Source: Phallus indusiatus (Eukaryota > Basidiomycota > Agaricomycetes > Phallales > Phallaceae). From it: a DNA stretch of 64,000 nt. Made by a program: the position numbers and the translations under genes. The notes beneath the pieces were generated by a model. It was not told the DNA's origin, searched no databases, and saw only the letters and a program-made list of their open reading frames with translations. The stretch spans positions 36,199-100,198 of the forward strand of contig JAQFWX010000125.1 of assembly GCA_027605045.1 (NCBI GenBank), written 5' to 3'. This document shows positions 35,527 through 47,486 of the stretch, in pieces. Within the stretch, counting starts at the first letter, position 1; the number at the start of each line of letters is the position of its first letter.

Positions 35527-37175
35527 CGTCAAACAGGATTTCTAACACATGTAGCTTTGTATAATGAATCGGATGTATTTAAATTATATTACCGGAATTT
35601 ACTTTCACACGTCTGTGCTAAACACGGTTCCAACGTTCAAGTCGGAGGAGCGTATTGTAATAAAAATTATTCCGGCTTCAAATCTGAGCGCAAAGGACTG
35701 AAAACACGTTCATAAAAATTGAGCCCAAAATGGAGAGTCGAATAAGTATCCGCGTCACAAGACTCCCGAGCGCGTTATGAGTTTGGCGTTCGCCAGGCGG
35801 CGTGTGGAATGAATGATTTGTACCCAAAAGTTATCCAGCTTCGTCAGATGCTCCGTCGCTTCTCAGGAGGAGCCCTGTGGAAGGGCCAGGAGCCGACAGG
35901 CTCGGTGCGCGGTGGGAGGTGGTCGCTCGGGTGGGCGGGACCCTCCGCGACCGGGCTCCCCCGAAGCTCGCGAACCAGTGACGATGCCTGCAAACACAAG
36001 TTGACGTGATCACCAATGCTGGGGCTGGGCGGGCGGGAAAGAAAGCTTGCGAGAGAAGATGGTGAATCGATGAGACACGAGATATCTGCCGCGCTGGGCA
36101 GAGGAAGAGGATCAACAGACGGTGCAGCCGCGACGGCACTTTCTGCTCGGCTGGACGCGTGTGCCGCCGTTGCGACACTGCTATTGAAGACGACTCCTAT
36201 ATTATCAGACTTTCGTTCTGTGAAGTTGATCAATTTGTTGATGACAAAGACTCGGCGAACTTGAAAAGAGGGATGCCTGACTTGGGAGCCTGACACGGAA
36301 AATGAAAAGGCATGTCCATGGGAATAATTGAAAAAGGACTCCACAACGTAGTCTTAAACAAAACATCTAATATCAGATGCCCAAACTCCTATAAATCGAA
36401 CACGGTGAACGTTGTCCAAGTAAAAAGTGACGTCGGTCACATCAAGGTCACATTCGACGACGATTTTTTTGCTCTTAGATATTGCTACTATGTATATCTA
36501 CCATATACACTATAAATCATGCCAATGATTCCTTTAGCACAGCTTCAAATTACAAACCTCTTGATGCGTTTTATCGACTGAAGATCGACATGACAGCCCG
36601 GACATGCTCTTCAAGTTTCTGCTCAGCGAAGACAAACTCACGGTTCAGTATGAAGGCTTTAATCGCACTATATATGGACAAACTCGGACCTTTCGGAGGG
36701 AATCATCATCAAATTTGCAGGTGAATTGCGTTATCCGAAGTTGCGTAGGAGATCAATTTGTCCCACGACGACTTGCTCCGAAGTCGGACTCCCTCCATCC
36801 AGACTGGCAGCCACTGGCTGCGGAGGATTGACTACATCAGTCAACAACCATTTCTATAGTTTTCTCTTGATTATCTGCATTGCTTTTTCGCAACCTTGGC
36901 CTCCGTTGTCGGGCAGGATGATGATGATGTTGATGCAATGTAAGCACGTCATTTGGGTTATTACGCGTTTAAAAGCGTTTCGAGGTTGATCGGTGCTAGC
37001 TATCAACTCAGCGTTTGGTTTTCTCCCTTTCTATTCAAGTCTCCTTTAATTATTGACTCTTCCCACTTTTACTTCTACTTTTACTTTTTATCCCAATATT
37101 GTTTTAACACCTTGCTCTCCTCTCTGATCATTCAACTCGCTGACTTTCACTTCGTTCTTCAACTTTGATATCACA
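35527..37175. other. Intergenic stretch with a GC-rich island
   Basis: The first 300 bases are AT-rich sequence after the NACHT gene. The island at 35860-36180 is listed separately. From 36300 to 37175 no coding motif is seen. A pyrimidine-rich run at about 37020-37110 just before the next ATG looks like a fungal CT-rich core promoter for the MsrA fusion gene. Confidence 0.4.
35860..36180. other. GC-rich island with open frames on both strands
   Basis: Bases 35881-35940 are 75% G+C (45 of 60), far above the surroundings. A minus frame (36344 to 35844) gives an Ala/Ser/Pro-rich protein with DHVNLCLQASSLVRELRG, and a second minus frame overlaps it. Neither shows a domain I know. It could be an exon of an unrecognised gene, a CpG-rich control region or acquired DNA. 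Confidence 0.35.
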
Positions 37176-38550
37176 ATGTTCAGCAAACTCAGATCCATTA
37201 AATCTTCGCTTCACTTGAAGCACTTCAGACACTCCAGTAAGGGCATGAAAGACGAAATGGCTATGGAGAAGAAAGAGCCGATGATGGATGATATGTCCAT
37301 GTCTACTGCCCCGAAGTCGGATGGCATGATGTCGCCGTCCGATATGTCTTCTGATATGTCTAACAAAGATATGTCAATGATGTCGTCAAAAGATGGCATG
37401 ATGATGGAGGGCGAAAACGCCATGACCAAAGGTCAAGATGGTGCGATGCCAATGAAGGACACCATGTCCAGTGGGATGATGAAGGATGGAATGACGGAGA
37501 CTATGGGAATGAAAGACAATATGATGAAAGAGGGAATGAACGAATCCATGGCAATGAAGGACGATATGATGAAAAAAGATATGGCAATGGAGACCGATAC
37601 TATGAATAAAGCCAATATGGCGATGGAGAATGGCATGATGAAGAAAGATGGTATGGCAATGGAAAGTGGCATGATGAAAAACGATAACATGGGAATGGAT
37701 CATATGTCCATGGACAAGAGTGCAGCCATGTCGAATGCCATGGATATGAAAAATATGGCTTCGGAAATGTCAGCTGACATGATGAAAAAACCAGGTAAAG
37801 CCAGTTTACTCTTATCTGACGAAAGGAAGCTAAGCTTAAACTTTGTCAACAGAACCTCAAGTTGCCATCTTCGGCGCTGGATGTAAGTTTTCGCCATGGT
37901 CATCATTACCAGATGTCAAACCTGATCTCATTGCACAGGCTTCTGGGGAACAGAACACATGTTTTTGAAGGTACTTCAAAGTCACCCTTCTTTCCGCGAC
38001 AACGTCCGAGTCTGACCTTTACTTGCGTTTTCCTTCTCTAGCATTACCCTCCGAAAGAGAACAAGGGTATCATCAGTACCTCTGTGGGAACCATTAATGG
38101 TGTCGAAGATGTCACAAATCCATCAAAAGACACCATGAAAGGCGCAGGATCCGCTGAAGCCTGTCGTGTAGTATTTGACCCATCCATCGTCAGCTACGCC
38201 GAATTAGTCGGTAAGCTTACACGATCTATAAAAAGACTCTTAAATTCTTACATTACCTTAATCTAGAATTCTTCTACCGTTTTCATGATCCCACAATGTT
38301 AAACCACCAAGGGAATGACAAAGGCAAAGACTACCGTTCAGCCATCTTCACTGTCTCGGACGAACAGGTCGAGATTGCTCGACGTGTCTCTGCGGAAGTT
38401 CAAGCCAAGCATTTCGATCCAAAAGGACAAACAATCGTTACAAAGATTGAGACTGCCGGATCATGGCGCGAATCACCAGCTCATCATCAACAGTATTTGT
38501 CCAAGAATCCGAATGGCTACCATTGTTATACCCACAAGTTGCATTGGTGA
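37176..38550 (+). CDS. Peptide methionine sulfoxide reductase A with a methionine-rich N-terminal domain
   Basis: MsrA reduces the S-epimer of methionine sulfoxide back to Met, using a catalytic Cys and thioredoxin. Five exons, all in phase (37176-37794, 37853-37882, 37939-37970, 38042-38210, 38267-38550), encode 377 residues. Residues 1-23 (MFSKLRSIKSSLHLKHFRHS...) are basic with no acidic residue and could be a mitochondrial presequence. Residues 24-206 are of very low complexity and contain 55 Met (about 30%) in units such as MKDDMMKKDMAME, with Lys, Asp, Ser and Gly but no Cys. The MsrA domain follows: GAGCFWGTEHMF (catalytic Cys, codon split by an intron), SAEACRVVFDP, HDPT, HQGNDKGKDYRSAIF, HHQQYLSKNPNGYHC with a C-terminal Cys that could resolve. 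Exon 1 ends CCA-G and exon 2 starts AA-CCT, so domain fusion by splicing is well supported. The mid-domain Cys of many MsrA is replaced (TMKGAG). Confidence 0.92.
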
Positions 38551-38745
38551 TCTCGAAGCTTGTCGTCTGGGAGTCTAACGGACTTTGACAAATCTTTCTT
38601 TCTCAGCATGCTGTAATTTTACATCCACATCATTTGCTTAATTTATATGGAGCGTACATACACACAATACAAACTCACTTCTGCGTACTTGGTGGTCTTT
38701 GGCTGATGATGAATGATGACCTAATCACCGACTTCCTCAGTCGCG

Positions 38746-40681
38746 ATGAATGCACTGCCTGCCAATGTTAGCAGTTCTACTTCTTCACATCTCTCTCCTT
38801 CCGCTTCAACTTCAATCTCAACGTCGAGCCCGGGATCAGACTCACTCGAGCAACTTGTGCAAGCTGTAGGCGAAGAAGTTGTCCGAGCCTATCGTGATAA
38901 GGCAAGAATAAAGATGTACCCGTCAACAGACCGTGTTCATTGATCTTTTTCCGACATAGTATATCCCATTCCAAGTTTTGCAAGCATGCCCAACTATTTA
39001 TTCGTATGAAAATGCGCCAAAATGGTTGAATTTTGATAAGTTTGCTTATTTTGTGGCGCAATACTATCAAGAGCGATCTCTTCCTCCAAGTCCGCGTCCT
39101 ATTACTTCGTCATCCGCCGACGCAGCTATTCCTATTGGTATCAATCTTCAAACGGATCCGTCTGTTGGAACCTCCTCAGCACCAATTTCGTACACGTACT
39201 CGGAGGCTTCTCCGTACACTGATGCCGTATGCACTCCCGGAGATACGACTTCGTTAGTTCCTAGGAAGCGACCTCACTTTTCCAATATAGATGAAGATAG
39301 AGATGCAACTGCAACCGAAGTCATACTCGATTATCGTCATCCAGAAGAAAGCCAGAACCCATTACTGAAGCGCAATAGTACCAAACAAGCCATGTACTCC
39401 GCCGCAGGCTATATACAACTAACACGCCAAAGCTGGGTCAACAGAATTGAATATTTCAAAGAGATTCCTCTCCATTGGCGTGTTCCCGCTTCAGGCGACT
39501 CGGTTGCGTATCTCCTTGACCTATCGGACAATCCAGCTGCTCATGTGTCAGAAAGGACCAAGCGTACAACAATGTCGGCTCTTATCAAGCAAAAGGTACG
39601 TTTTTCTGAAAGTATTGACTGTGTTTATTCAATGACCTTTTTTTCTCAGTGCACAGATGCATGGTCGGGCGGAACAGGAGGTTCATTAACCAAAGCTACT
39701 ACGGTTCCACTTCTTGGGCCCGGCGTGAAGTGTCAGAAAATGGCACATGATTGTCGGGGTGTTTTCCTTTGCTCTCGTGTTGATCCAGAGCTCTGGAAAG
39801 ATTACAATCGCGAAGATCGTGATGAAAACTCCGAGTATCCGCTTTTCGCGACTGGGAATGCAGTTGACGGCGAGGAGCCTGGATGCTTGTCTGAACTGGA
39901 TCGTAGCAGGTTTGAACGAGCTGTTAGGTACGTTGGAGATTCCTCTTGTGTCAGCGCTTCTAATTCTCATCTCGGTTTCAGGTTTTATAATACAATGGTC
40001 AAAGAGAGATGTTTCGGTGAAAACGGGAATTGCTCAGGCAAACCGGAATATAAGTCATACGATGCTATTGTAGGTCATACAACCTCGTGTGACCAAGGCT
40101 CTAGTTTAGATCTGATGCTCAGGACCCTCAGTTTCCTAAAAGCCAGCATGCTGCTTGTATAAGCTGCTCTGCCAGCTTACCCTATGGTCCAAACGAGGGG
40201 CACTTTTATCACGAAATACCATCTGACGTGGATCATACTCTCCTAATCAAACTATTCGCTATGCGTCGAACCAATCTTTCAGATACGATCGTATTTAACC
40301 GGTCGTGTACGTTCACAGTTCCGCCACGAACAGGGAACAAACAGAAATACTGTCGTACGTGACCCTATCTACACATGTCGCCTGAAACCGACCAGTAGCT
40401 GCCTTTGTCTAGCTCATATTCACGTGGAAAACGGTGATATATTCGAAGCCACTATGTGGCAGCGTCCTTGTCCTGCAAAAATCACCATCATGTCGCCTAT
40501 AGACCATGAGATTCGTAAAGCGGTGATCGTGCCCGCTGTCATCCCACACAATCATCCTTTCTGTCCTTGGGATAAACGGACGAGGAAAGCGAAAGCTGCG
40601 GAAAGAATGATGCATAATGGAAGCGAAGATGGTAGCGGTGATATGGGTGCTGAAGGCGATTTTGACGACGAGGCTGCTTAA
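38746..40681 (+). CDS. Agaricomycete family protein with HNHP zinc-finger-like motif, model uncertain
   Basis: I recall proteins of this kind only as repeated hypothetical proteins in mushroom genomes. An N-terminal Ser/Thr-rich stretch (38746) leads to YSYENAPKWLNFDKFAYFVAQ, YIQLTRQSWVNRIEYFKEIP and HWRVP, then CTDAWSGGTGGS, RFYNTMVKERCFGENGNCSGKP and finally CPAKITIMSPIDHEIRKAVI followed by IPHNHPFCPW. The C..C..HNH spacing resembles WRKY-GCM1/FLYWCH-type fingers found in some transposases and regulators; this is an inference. The frame changes between 38943 and 38978 and again between about 40162 and 40424, and not every gap has clear splice signals, so partial decay is possible. The stop is at 40681. 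Confidence 0.45.
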
Positions 40682-41642
40682 ACGGACGATGTTTCGGCGT
40701 ACGTGGTGTTTATCTCGCATGCGGAGTAGAAGGTGGACTGCGACGCTGTCATTTCACCTCCTCCATCTTCCGTCCACGCGTCCACCTTGTTCATTCCAAT
40801 ACATGAAGGAGGGATATAAATGGTATCATCAAAACGTCATCAAACTCTTGCCTGTCAAGAATTTGCTCTTTTTCAAGAAAATGACTTTACCGCTAAATGT
40901 CGAGCAACTACTGTTATCTGGAATGATACAGTCGAGACGACGTTCAAGAAACTGGTATACCTTCACAACCACTGTACATAAACTTGGAAAAAGAGTCCAA
41001 AACATAACAAAGCTCTGTTGTCAGACCAGTTTCTGTTCATTTGAAAGTCATCGTCGCTCTGAGCTTGCTTTCAAGTTGAGTGACTCGCTGCAGAAAGTTT
41101 AAGCGCCCAGTTGTCAGACTCGCGTTATCGGAACTCCCAGACTCCAGGAAGTTGGAACTTCCGCTCAACATGTCGCCGAGCAAGTTGCAACAATTCTATC
41201 AATAGGGTTGTTTCTTCGCGGACTTGGTCTCATCAACGTTTAACGTTGAGCAATATTGAGTCTACGAATAAATTCATGGGATATTATGACGGAAAGAAAT
41301 TGGTCTTAGAAAGGTTCCCTGATCACCGAATAACTAGAAATTACGCCATACTAATAGTAGTCTTTGAAATACCATCTAACGATTCCGCGGAACATAACGG
41401 AACAGAAGGAAATTTGATACACTTAATTCATGATCGCGCCAAGATATCGTCATCATTATAGGCCAAACAACTATTTCGATGTTCTTTTCGGGCAGCCTCA
41501 GTGTGAGCTTTTGTAAGGATGCAATTCTTTACCTCAGTGTCTGTGCCCTTTCATTGATCATGACACATAACATACTCTGAATTAAATTATTTCTTCTTTG
41601 TTTCTTGTAAACCGCTGAAAATTACATCTTTTTTTTACATTT
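40682..41642. other. Possible eroded continuation of the HNHP family gene
   Basis: A frame over 40830-40981 reads TLACQEFALFQENDFTAKC then TTVIWNDTVETTFKK and stops. It looks like coding remains in line with the gene before it. Frames at 40617-41102 and 41111-41461 have no clear family. The last part is the 3' flank shared with the convergent monooxygenase. Confidence 0.3.
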
Positions 41643-43688
41643 TTATTGAATGTATGCGCATAAACGTATCAGCGTATCCTGCGCCGCTTCCTTAAGGTCG
41701 GTCGGGATAAGATGGCGATTCAAATAGACAGCGGACAGGAAGATCAGACCGATCCCAAACATAATTTTCCCGAATTTGGTAGATTTTGGATTATACTGTA
41801 TGACAAGCATAACTTTAGTAATTTATGTGAATCAAGTTATTAACGGCTCACGATATATGTCCAATCACTCCAGCGGGGAAAAACGGATCTCCACCAGAAA
41901 TGAAACTGAGACCAGGGATATATAGTACTGTTCCAACCATCCACGACATAGAACTGGAAGAATCATTGCACGAATACGCTATTATGTAAAAGTGCTAAAA
42001 AAGAAGACAAAAACGCACGCTTCGACATGAGTTTAACACCGTGTTGCGTGAGGCAGCTTGTAGTTGTGTAGCATAAACTTCCGTGGCGTCTTTCTTGACG
42101 TCCACGGAGAGCGCTTTGCGGGATAAAATGGGTCTAATGATCTTCAATGTGTAATTAACTGTGTTTTCTACGGCGATTAATAGACTCGTGTGTCCTGTCG
42201 CTGTGTTCGGGCCGAACAGAAAGAAGAAATTTGGAACTATACCAAATACATCTCAGGAGAAAAGATTGCAAGAAATTGCTGTAAACCACCTACAGCCAGA
42301 GACAGCCGTGGTGTTATACGCCATGGGTCCTCCAAATTTCTTCCAGTATTCGTGTAACGACTGGCCACCACGACCATATATGTTCACGGTATTTAGACCA
42401 CCAAGTCCGGTTTCGAATCCGTTCGCGAGAATAATAACGTCAGCGGGATAGACCTTCTCTCCTGTAGACACTCCTTCGGGAACGATTTTTTGAATAGGAT
42501 CTTTTGTGATAAACATGTTAGGAGAATGTAAGGCTGTCATATAGCCGCTGTCTCTATCAAATATTCGTCTCTAACGGGAAAGAAATATTCTCAGCATAAA
42601 ACCTTTCCTGAGACAGCCAATGACACACTTTACAGCCTATAGGATAATCAGGCACCAAAATGGAACGATATTTCTCGGGGGCGGCACTAAGAATGTACTT
42701 TTTCGAAACAGCTTCGCCCTCCTCTCGAAATTTTGCACCTTTTTTTGTCAATCGCAATATCTCTCCAAATATCTCGATTTTGTAACAGATGAATAGGCGA
42801 AATAGTCGATTTGCTAGGGGAATATTTTTAAGGCACCATCGAAACCCCGATGGAACCGGCTGATCACTGCCAGGAAACATCCATTGCGCAGACCGGAAGA
42901 ACTGGGTCAGCGATTTTGTTTCATTCACGATGCAAGGGACAACTTGAGAGGCAGAACCTGAGGATTGTGAGGAAATAGCTTCCAAACATCGCAGAACTTT
43001 GGTTTCTTACACCCATTTCCAATGATGATTACGTCCTTATCTTTCAGGCTAACGTCCTTTCTCCAACGCGCGGTGTGAAAGATTTCGCCTTTGAACGTCG
43101 ATATACCATCAATATTAGCCGGTTTAGGAACCACAAGCTGTCCGACAGCCGAATAGAGGATTCGACACTCGTGGATAAATGTTTTGTCCTCTTTCAGGTC
43201 TTTGAGTTCGACGCTCCATATTTGTCGGGTTTCGTCCCATGTGGCGGACAGCCATTCGACCGAGAATGTCATTTTTGGACGGAGGTTGTATTTGTCGACA
43301 ACACGATCAAGGTAATCTTTTATTTCTTTTCCGTTTGTGAGGCCTCGAGTCCATTCCATATTTGGCTCGCACGAAAGCGAGTATAATCCAGCATGAATGT
43401 CACTTCAAGTGGGTAAGAAGTATTAATTAATACTTTAAGAAAGGGTTACAAATCACCATGCAACTCCTATTGAGCGGTGATGAGATGTAGAATGGGGAAA
43501 CAAGTTCAAACAAACTAACCTGGGTATTGGTTGGCATACCAGGTTCCAGCAACGGAGGGATTGCGGTCATAAAAGTGTATATCGTCAAACCCAAGCGTCC
43601 GTTTCAATTGGACACCAAGACAGATTCCAGAAAACCCAAGACCAATACAAACAATCTCGGTGTACTTCGTCTCGCCTTTGGTAGCCAT
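41643..43688 (-). CDS. Flavin-containing, Baeyer-Villiger-type monooxygenase
   Basis: This FAD/NADPH enzyme would insert oxygen into a ketone or oxidise a soft heteroatom; the substrate is unknown. ATG at 43686-43688 gives MATKGETKYTEIVCIGLGFSG with the N-terminal FAD GxGxSG and NPSVAGTWYANQYPG. Next come DIHAGLYSLSCEPNMEW, the BVMO-like signature region FKGEIFHTARWRKDV, the second Rossmann motif VIIIGNGC, ADVIILANGFETGLGG, GRGGQSLHEYWKKFGGP, and SPNFFFLFGPNTATGHTSLL. At the C-terminus, GKIMFGIGLIFLSAVYL forms one membrane segment before the stop at 41643, so it is probably membrane-anchored, which is unusual for soluble bacterial BVMOs. Several small introns; no clear damage. It diverges from the FAH-family gene with about 0.9 kb between starts. 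Confidence 0.88.
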
Positions 43689-44603
43689 GATAAAAAGGGT
43701 GGAATGCGCTGAAACTCTCCACGCGAAGCTGCTTGAATCAAAAAAATGACAACTTGCCAGCTTTATACGATGAATGCGTTTCGGAAATTCATTTCCCGTT
43801 AGCGAATCCGATCAAATCGTGCTTCGTTGTCCCGAAGATACCGCTGTCAATTGATTGGTTTCGAGGTATAATCATGTGGATTCTGGGTCGACGATGACAC
43901 AGACAGGCCATACGAATCAGCGAAAGAAGAAGACCAAGCATATGTAGCTTTATCATCAAGGAATTAAGAGTACCTCAAGAAGACGAAGAGTCTGGCTGAG
44001 TCTGGTTTCTTTTGAAATGAGTTTCATGTCGTTCCTGGCATGGAAAGCCTTAGGAAGGTTTGGCGGCGCACTTGGCGGCAATACTTTAACCATTTGAGGG
44101 CAGGTTTTGATTTGTGAATTGCTGTGCATTTTTCAATTTAGGGATTTGGGAATTTAACTCAACGATCTGATTGGAGGACGGCATACGATAAATGTCGACG
44201 AGAAGTAATTTGAAAGCGATATTGACAGTCGGTCAATGTAATTGCGGCGCAGACTGAGCCGCGCAGCTAAAATTTCTCAGCCAGTAACTTCCGTGATCGA
44301 ATCAGAATTGAGAATAATGTTATCAACGAGCGAACGCTCCATAAGTATATATTAGCCGATGAGCGTAGTTCGGGGACTCTGTCCAATGGTAGTATGAGAA
44401 AGGTTGAACTAGTGAAAGTAGATTTTGGGTTGTGGAACTTGTGACGTGCGTGACTAACTATCACGGCAAAATCCGCAACTGACTAAGCTCGAGACAAAGC
44501 GGCCGGACCGACAAACCGCCAGTGCAGTGGGAGCAAGAAGTGTGGATCGGAATGCATGTCGGGCAATCTCTTCGTTCCCAACGTGCTAACAATCTAAACG
44601 GAA
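43689..44603. promoter_or_regulatory. Divergent promoter region of monooxygenase and FAH-family genes
   Basis: About 915 bp separates the two ATGs, and no coding motif is visible inside. It must carry both promoters. I could not single out a transcription-factor site. Confidence 0.4.
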
Positions 44604-45872
44604 ATGTCGACTATCATTCACCATCGCTTTCTACGCTATCGAATCTCCTCAACTAAGCAACCGCTCGTTGGACTAGTAGATGGCAGCGAGTCCACGGTGA
44701 CCGCCATATTGAATCCCTCCACAGGACTGCCCTATTCGGAGCTATATGATCTCATAGAGGAATATCCAAATCTAGAAGCTACTCACCAATTTGAATTAAT
44801 AAAGGGCAGTGAAAGGAGCATTGATAGTGTGGAAAAACTGGCGCCTTTTACGGGAAGAGATATTTTGTGCATTGGAAAAAACTGCAAGTTACCCTTACAT
44901 GTGGTGTACCTGTTCCTAACAGTTCGATGATTATTCATTTACAGACGTCGATCACGCGAGGGAATTTAATCAAAGTGGATTCGACGCCTCCGACAAAAAC
45001 GATCAGCCTTCTTATCCTGTATTCTTCACAAAACGAGCAACTTCCATCATTCCAAGCGGGCATCCTATTTATCTCCATCCGGAGGCTACGAATTCCGTCG
45101 ATTATGAAGGCGAATTGGGAATTATTATCGGTCGTGGAGGAGGACGAATTGCAAAAGAAGAGGCTTGGAGACATGTCTGGTAAATTTCCTAATACTGTAC
45201 CTCGATGAATGCCGCTAAACCAAATTTTCAAATTACTTTTGTTGACTAGGGGCGCCGTCATCATCAATGATGTATGAATAACATGTTTTATTTGTTTTCC
45301 TTCCACCAATTAATTATCAAACGAATGAGTAGGTAACGGCTCGCGATCGTCAACGTGATCATAAACAGTTTTTCATAGGAAAGTCTCTCGATACTTTTTG
45401 TCCAATGGTAAGTTTTTCATTGAATACCCACTAGTCGTCATATCATATACTCTACAAGGGACCCTACGTTGTACCTTCTTCCTCCCTCAACTTCAAAGAG
45501 TTGCATCTGACCACCAAGGTCAATGGTACAGTCCGACAATCCCAAAATACTTCTGAGTTAATTTTCGACGTTCCAACTTTGATTGAGACGGCGAGTTTAG
45601 GGATAACACTTCAGCCCGGGGATATAATTGCGACAGGAACACCTTGTAAGTCATTTTGCGGCAAGGTCTTTTAAACAGAATGTCTTGACAACTCTTTTAT
45701 TTTAGTTGGTACTGGAATGGCCACTTCTACTTATCTGAAAGATGGAGATCTTGTAGAAGTATCCATTCCGCCGCTGGGTACACTTAGTTCATCAGTCAGC
45801 TTATTACCTCCCACCACAATCGCCATCCGAACCAAGACCTCTGCGACGTCTTTGGATGACTTTGGACTATGA
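44604..45872 (+). CDS. Fumarylacetoacetate hydrolase family protein (FAHD-like)
   Basis: This metal-dependent enzyme would cleave C-C bonds in beta-dicarbonyl acids or act as an isomerase or decarboxylase. Exon 1 (44604-44883) encodes an N-terminal arm ending DILCIGKN. The next intron must start GC (T|gcaagt at 44884, acceptor at 44944) to join YVDHAREFNQSGFD in frame. Then come PVFFTKRATSIIPSGHPI, the metal ligands in DYEGELGIIIGR (Glu-x-Glu), INDVTARDRQRDHKQFFIGK (Asp), FCPMGPYVV, VPTLIETASLGITLQPGDII, ATGTPFGTG, and GDLVEVSIPPLG. The stop is at 45870-45872. The fold is complete and about the length of FAHD1/FAHD2-type proteins, longer than the core by an N-terminal arm. Confidence 0.91.
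44884..44944 (+). other. GC-AG intron in the FAH-family gene
   Basis: The donor reads T|GCAAGT and the acceptor TTTACAG. Only this donor keeps frame to give KNYVDHAREF. The GT four bases later breaks the frame. GCAAGT is the usual form of GC donors. Confidence 0.7.
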
Positions 45873-47486
45873 ATACTATTGTACGAATTTTGTAGTACTT
45901 GAGCAAAAAACGCATGGTTGAATGGTCACCTAGCAGTTTTTTTTTCTCGGTCAACGTATTCGCGATGGTGGGAGGTCTCATTCATTATTGATCATGATGC
46001 CTTGCATTAGTATCAGGTAATCTCCAGTATGGCAGCCATCCATTAATCCAGCTATGCATTTATTAATGAATTGGAAGAATGTACAGCATCTGAGGTCACT
46101 AATCACGTTAAACGACTCCAACTAGAATGATGTAGTAATTGATATGATGCTTAACGTGATGCAATAATCCCCTGTGTCGGCAAAGAACCACAGTCTTCCA
46201 TGTCGATGTACAGTGTTTCCTCCGCAGTGATGATATAAAGCTGCCTAGGGCTTCACAATACTCCAAACCTCAGCAGACACCTCCTAGCCCATGGAAGATC
46301 AGACCACTGCCCTACGAAGCCGTTGCATTCAAAGGTGATAATAAACGTAAGTACCCAAGTCGGACCGTCGTCCAAAACAGCCACTGATGCGTAACCAACA
46401 GAGCTATCGAAGCGAACTTGGCATTCAATCAGTCTTCTCAGTTCAATAGAAGATATACAGAGAAGGGGTATCCCTAGTTATTCCGTCGTTGGGACCAAAC
46501 ACATCTCCTGAGGGGCTCCTGACTTACTGAACGTATTTTCTCAATCAGTGTCTCGTCGACAAACGCCTCTGCAATGAGACCTCAAGCATTCGAGCCTCGT
46601 TTTCCATTAGCCTCCGAGTCGAGAGGTTTGAGGGCAATGTCAAACCCGTATTCATAACACAAGCGTGTAGTACATATGGATTCGCATCCATAGTCGACCT
46701 GCCTCCTTCATTACGGTTTGCAGGAGATGAGATAGAGAGCAACAGCAAATTCGCCTGTGGATAACATTTATGTGTAAGGATTGATGATTTATGCAAGGTA
46801 AGAGTACTGGAGCCTGCTGAAACATCATATGATATATCAAGATTAATGAAGGTGACATGAAACGGCCATGCAGCACGGTATGCCGGAGGCTGATTTCTTC
46901 GGTGAAATATGCCGCATTGTACGAGAAGCAGTGTCGGCCATGTGTCCTCAGCAAGTTAAAGAGACAATGAAGGTTGACTACAAGCCAAATGTGATTCCCT
47001 AGACCGGTATTCTTTACCACGTGGCAGGAAATAACATGAAGACGACAGGTGTTAGGGAAAAGCCGCCGCTGGGTCGACTTTATACATTCCCGTTTCGAGA
47101 AAACTAAACATGAGACTCCATGACGCAAAAAGCAAGTCGTATTTGGTCTGAAGGATGGATTTGAAACAATAATGCATTCAACGATGCAGCAGCGGCTCAG
47201 TTCGAGTCCAGAATTAATGATTCCGCATTTTTTTTGGGGGAAGATAGGAAAGATCGAACCTCGAATAGCTTCAAGCTGCTGTTTTCTTACTTCTCAATCA
47301 CAGAATTTTGAATGCTAAAAAATTCTATAAGAAGGAGAAGATGATGGTTGATGGACGAGACGACGAATCCGCTTCCACCGTTCCTGCGTGTGACAAACGC
47401 GTAACAGCATTGTTCGAAACCTCCCCGCCTCCAGGCATATACATATAAAGTTCATAAGGAGAACAGGGCGATGCACATTGGGCAAA
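45873..47486. other. Intergenic stretch without a recognisable gene
   Basis: Open frames at 46545-46796 and 46652-47128 on the minus strand lack any motif, and no splice pattern supports them. The right end holds the promoter of the RING gene. No repeat stands out. Confidence 0.45.

Noticed and set aside
37211..37703. Long open frames antisense to the Met-rich exon, rich in His, Ile and Ser
   Set aside because: They are the mirror of ATG-rich codons (CAT, ATC) and have no start context or homology.
46545..47128. 158-codon minus-strand frame rich in Cys and His
   Set aside because: Codons and residues look random, there is no motif, and no splice sites extend it.
47195..47215. GTTCGAGTC resembling a tRNA B box
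   Set aside because: No A box or acceptor stem can be placed around it.
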